Source: Beijerinckiaceae bacterium (GTDB taxonomy: Bacteria > Pseudomonadota > Alphaproteobacteria > Rhizobiales > Beijerinckiaceae). From it: 43,046 bases of DNA. The DNA lies in contig SCSF01000003.1 in assembly GCA_004298435.1 (NCBI GenBank), positions 1 to 43,046 of the forward strand, in the 5' to 3' direction. The translations under genes were made by a program, and so were the position numbers. Under the pieces are notes generated by a model, which saw only the letters and a list, made by a program, of their open reading frames with translations, searched no databases and had not been told where the DNA came from. Of this stretch, positions 42,928 to 43,046 are shown in pieces (positions within the stretch are counted from its first letter, which is position 1; each line of letters opens with the position of its first letter).

Positions 42928-43046
42928 TGACCTGCCACTGAGTTTTTCCTCCACACGGAGTTAGAGTCCGGCCCTTCGAAGGACGGACAGATGAAGCGAG
43001 CACGGTTCACAGAAGAGCAGATCATTGGGGTGCTGAAGGAGCACGA
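42928..43046 (+). mobile_element. Left end of an IS3-family insertion sequence
   Basis: The terminal sequence TGACCTGCCACTGAGTTTTT begins at 42928, starting TGA as in the IS407 group of the IS3 family. The OrfA start follows at 42991. The element runs out of the window, so its right end, target duplication and integrity cannot be seen. Confidence 0.8.
42991..43046 (+). CDS. IS3-family transposase OrfA, N-terminal fragment (runs off the window)
   Basis: The 18 visible residues MKRARFTEEQIIGVLKEH are the characteristic start of the OrfA helix-turn-helix protein of IS3-family (IS407 group) elements. OrfA binds the element's ends and is usually fused to the DDE catalytic OrfB by -1 frameshifting. 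The rest is outside the window. Confidence 0.88.
   Translation, partial: MKRARFTEEQIIGVLKEH

Overview
The window looks like chromosomal DNA from a GC-rich alphaproteobacterium of the order Hyphomicrobiales (Rhizobiales). Several gene orders are typical of that order: bc1-chaperone/DUF177/plsX/fabH/ihfA/merR, glyA/nrdR/ribD/ribE...ribH/nusB/thiL/hppA, a LdtR-type MarR regulator next to an L,D-transpeptidase, and an Irr-type iron box in front of an Fe-S assembly gene. A four-cysteine c-type cytochrome of the kind linked to methanol metabolism, together with the style of the dispersed repeats, suggests a methylotroph of the Beijerinckiaceae (Methylocella/Methylocapsa-like). That family-level placement is inference; no marker gene such as 16S rRNA is present.

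Layout. 1-2.8 kb: a cysteine desulfurase (probably the first gene of a suf operon running out of the window) diverges from an alpha/beta hydrolase across a 395-bp region holding an Irr/ICE-like palindrome and an array of three TGAC-N4-GTCA palindromes. 2.3-4.6 kb: yidD and an IscU/NifU-like scaffold diverge from folE-hisI; folE carries a THF-II-type (folE motif) leader. 4.7-8.5 kb: patatin-like lipase, CBS-domain protein, rhomboid protease, and prfB with an intact programmed +1 frameshift. 8.6-13 kb: cell-wall genes (PBP1A, AmiC-type amidase). 13-16.6 kb: rne with a long leader. 17-20 kb: GH25 lipoprotein and thrS. 20.3-26.2 kb: DJ-1/PfpI protein, tRNA-Pro(GGG), then the leftward cluster bc1 chaperone, DUF177, plsX, fabH, ihfA, merR. 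26.6 kb: bamE. 27.4-36.6 kb: the leftward glyA-nrdR-ribD-ribE / ribH-nusB-thiL / hppA cluster, split between ribE and ribH by a rightward cytochrome c gene. 36.9-39.3 kb: L,D-transpeptidase and its probable MarR regulator. 39.6-42.3 kb: DUF6163-like membrane protein and HIBCH-type hydrolase diverging from hemB. 42.3-43 kb: a small accessory patch with a hairpin cluster, an AT-rich orphan gene, and the left end of an IS3-family element.

Most genes are housekeeping: Fe-S assembly, folate, flavin, thiamine and heme cofactors, phospholipid/fatty-acid initiation, envelope biogenesis and translation. The unusual layer is in the intergenic DNA. At least three families of hairpin-forming dispersed repeats (A, B, C) recur. 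Family A copies nearly always follow gene 3' ends in one orientation and often supply the stop codon. In one place A and B lie nested inside the loop of a C element. I saw no CRISPR array, toxin-antitoxin pair, prophage or convincing new defence system.
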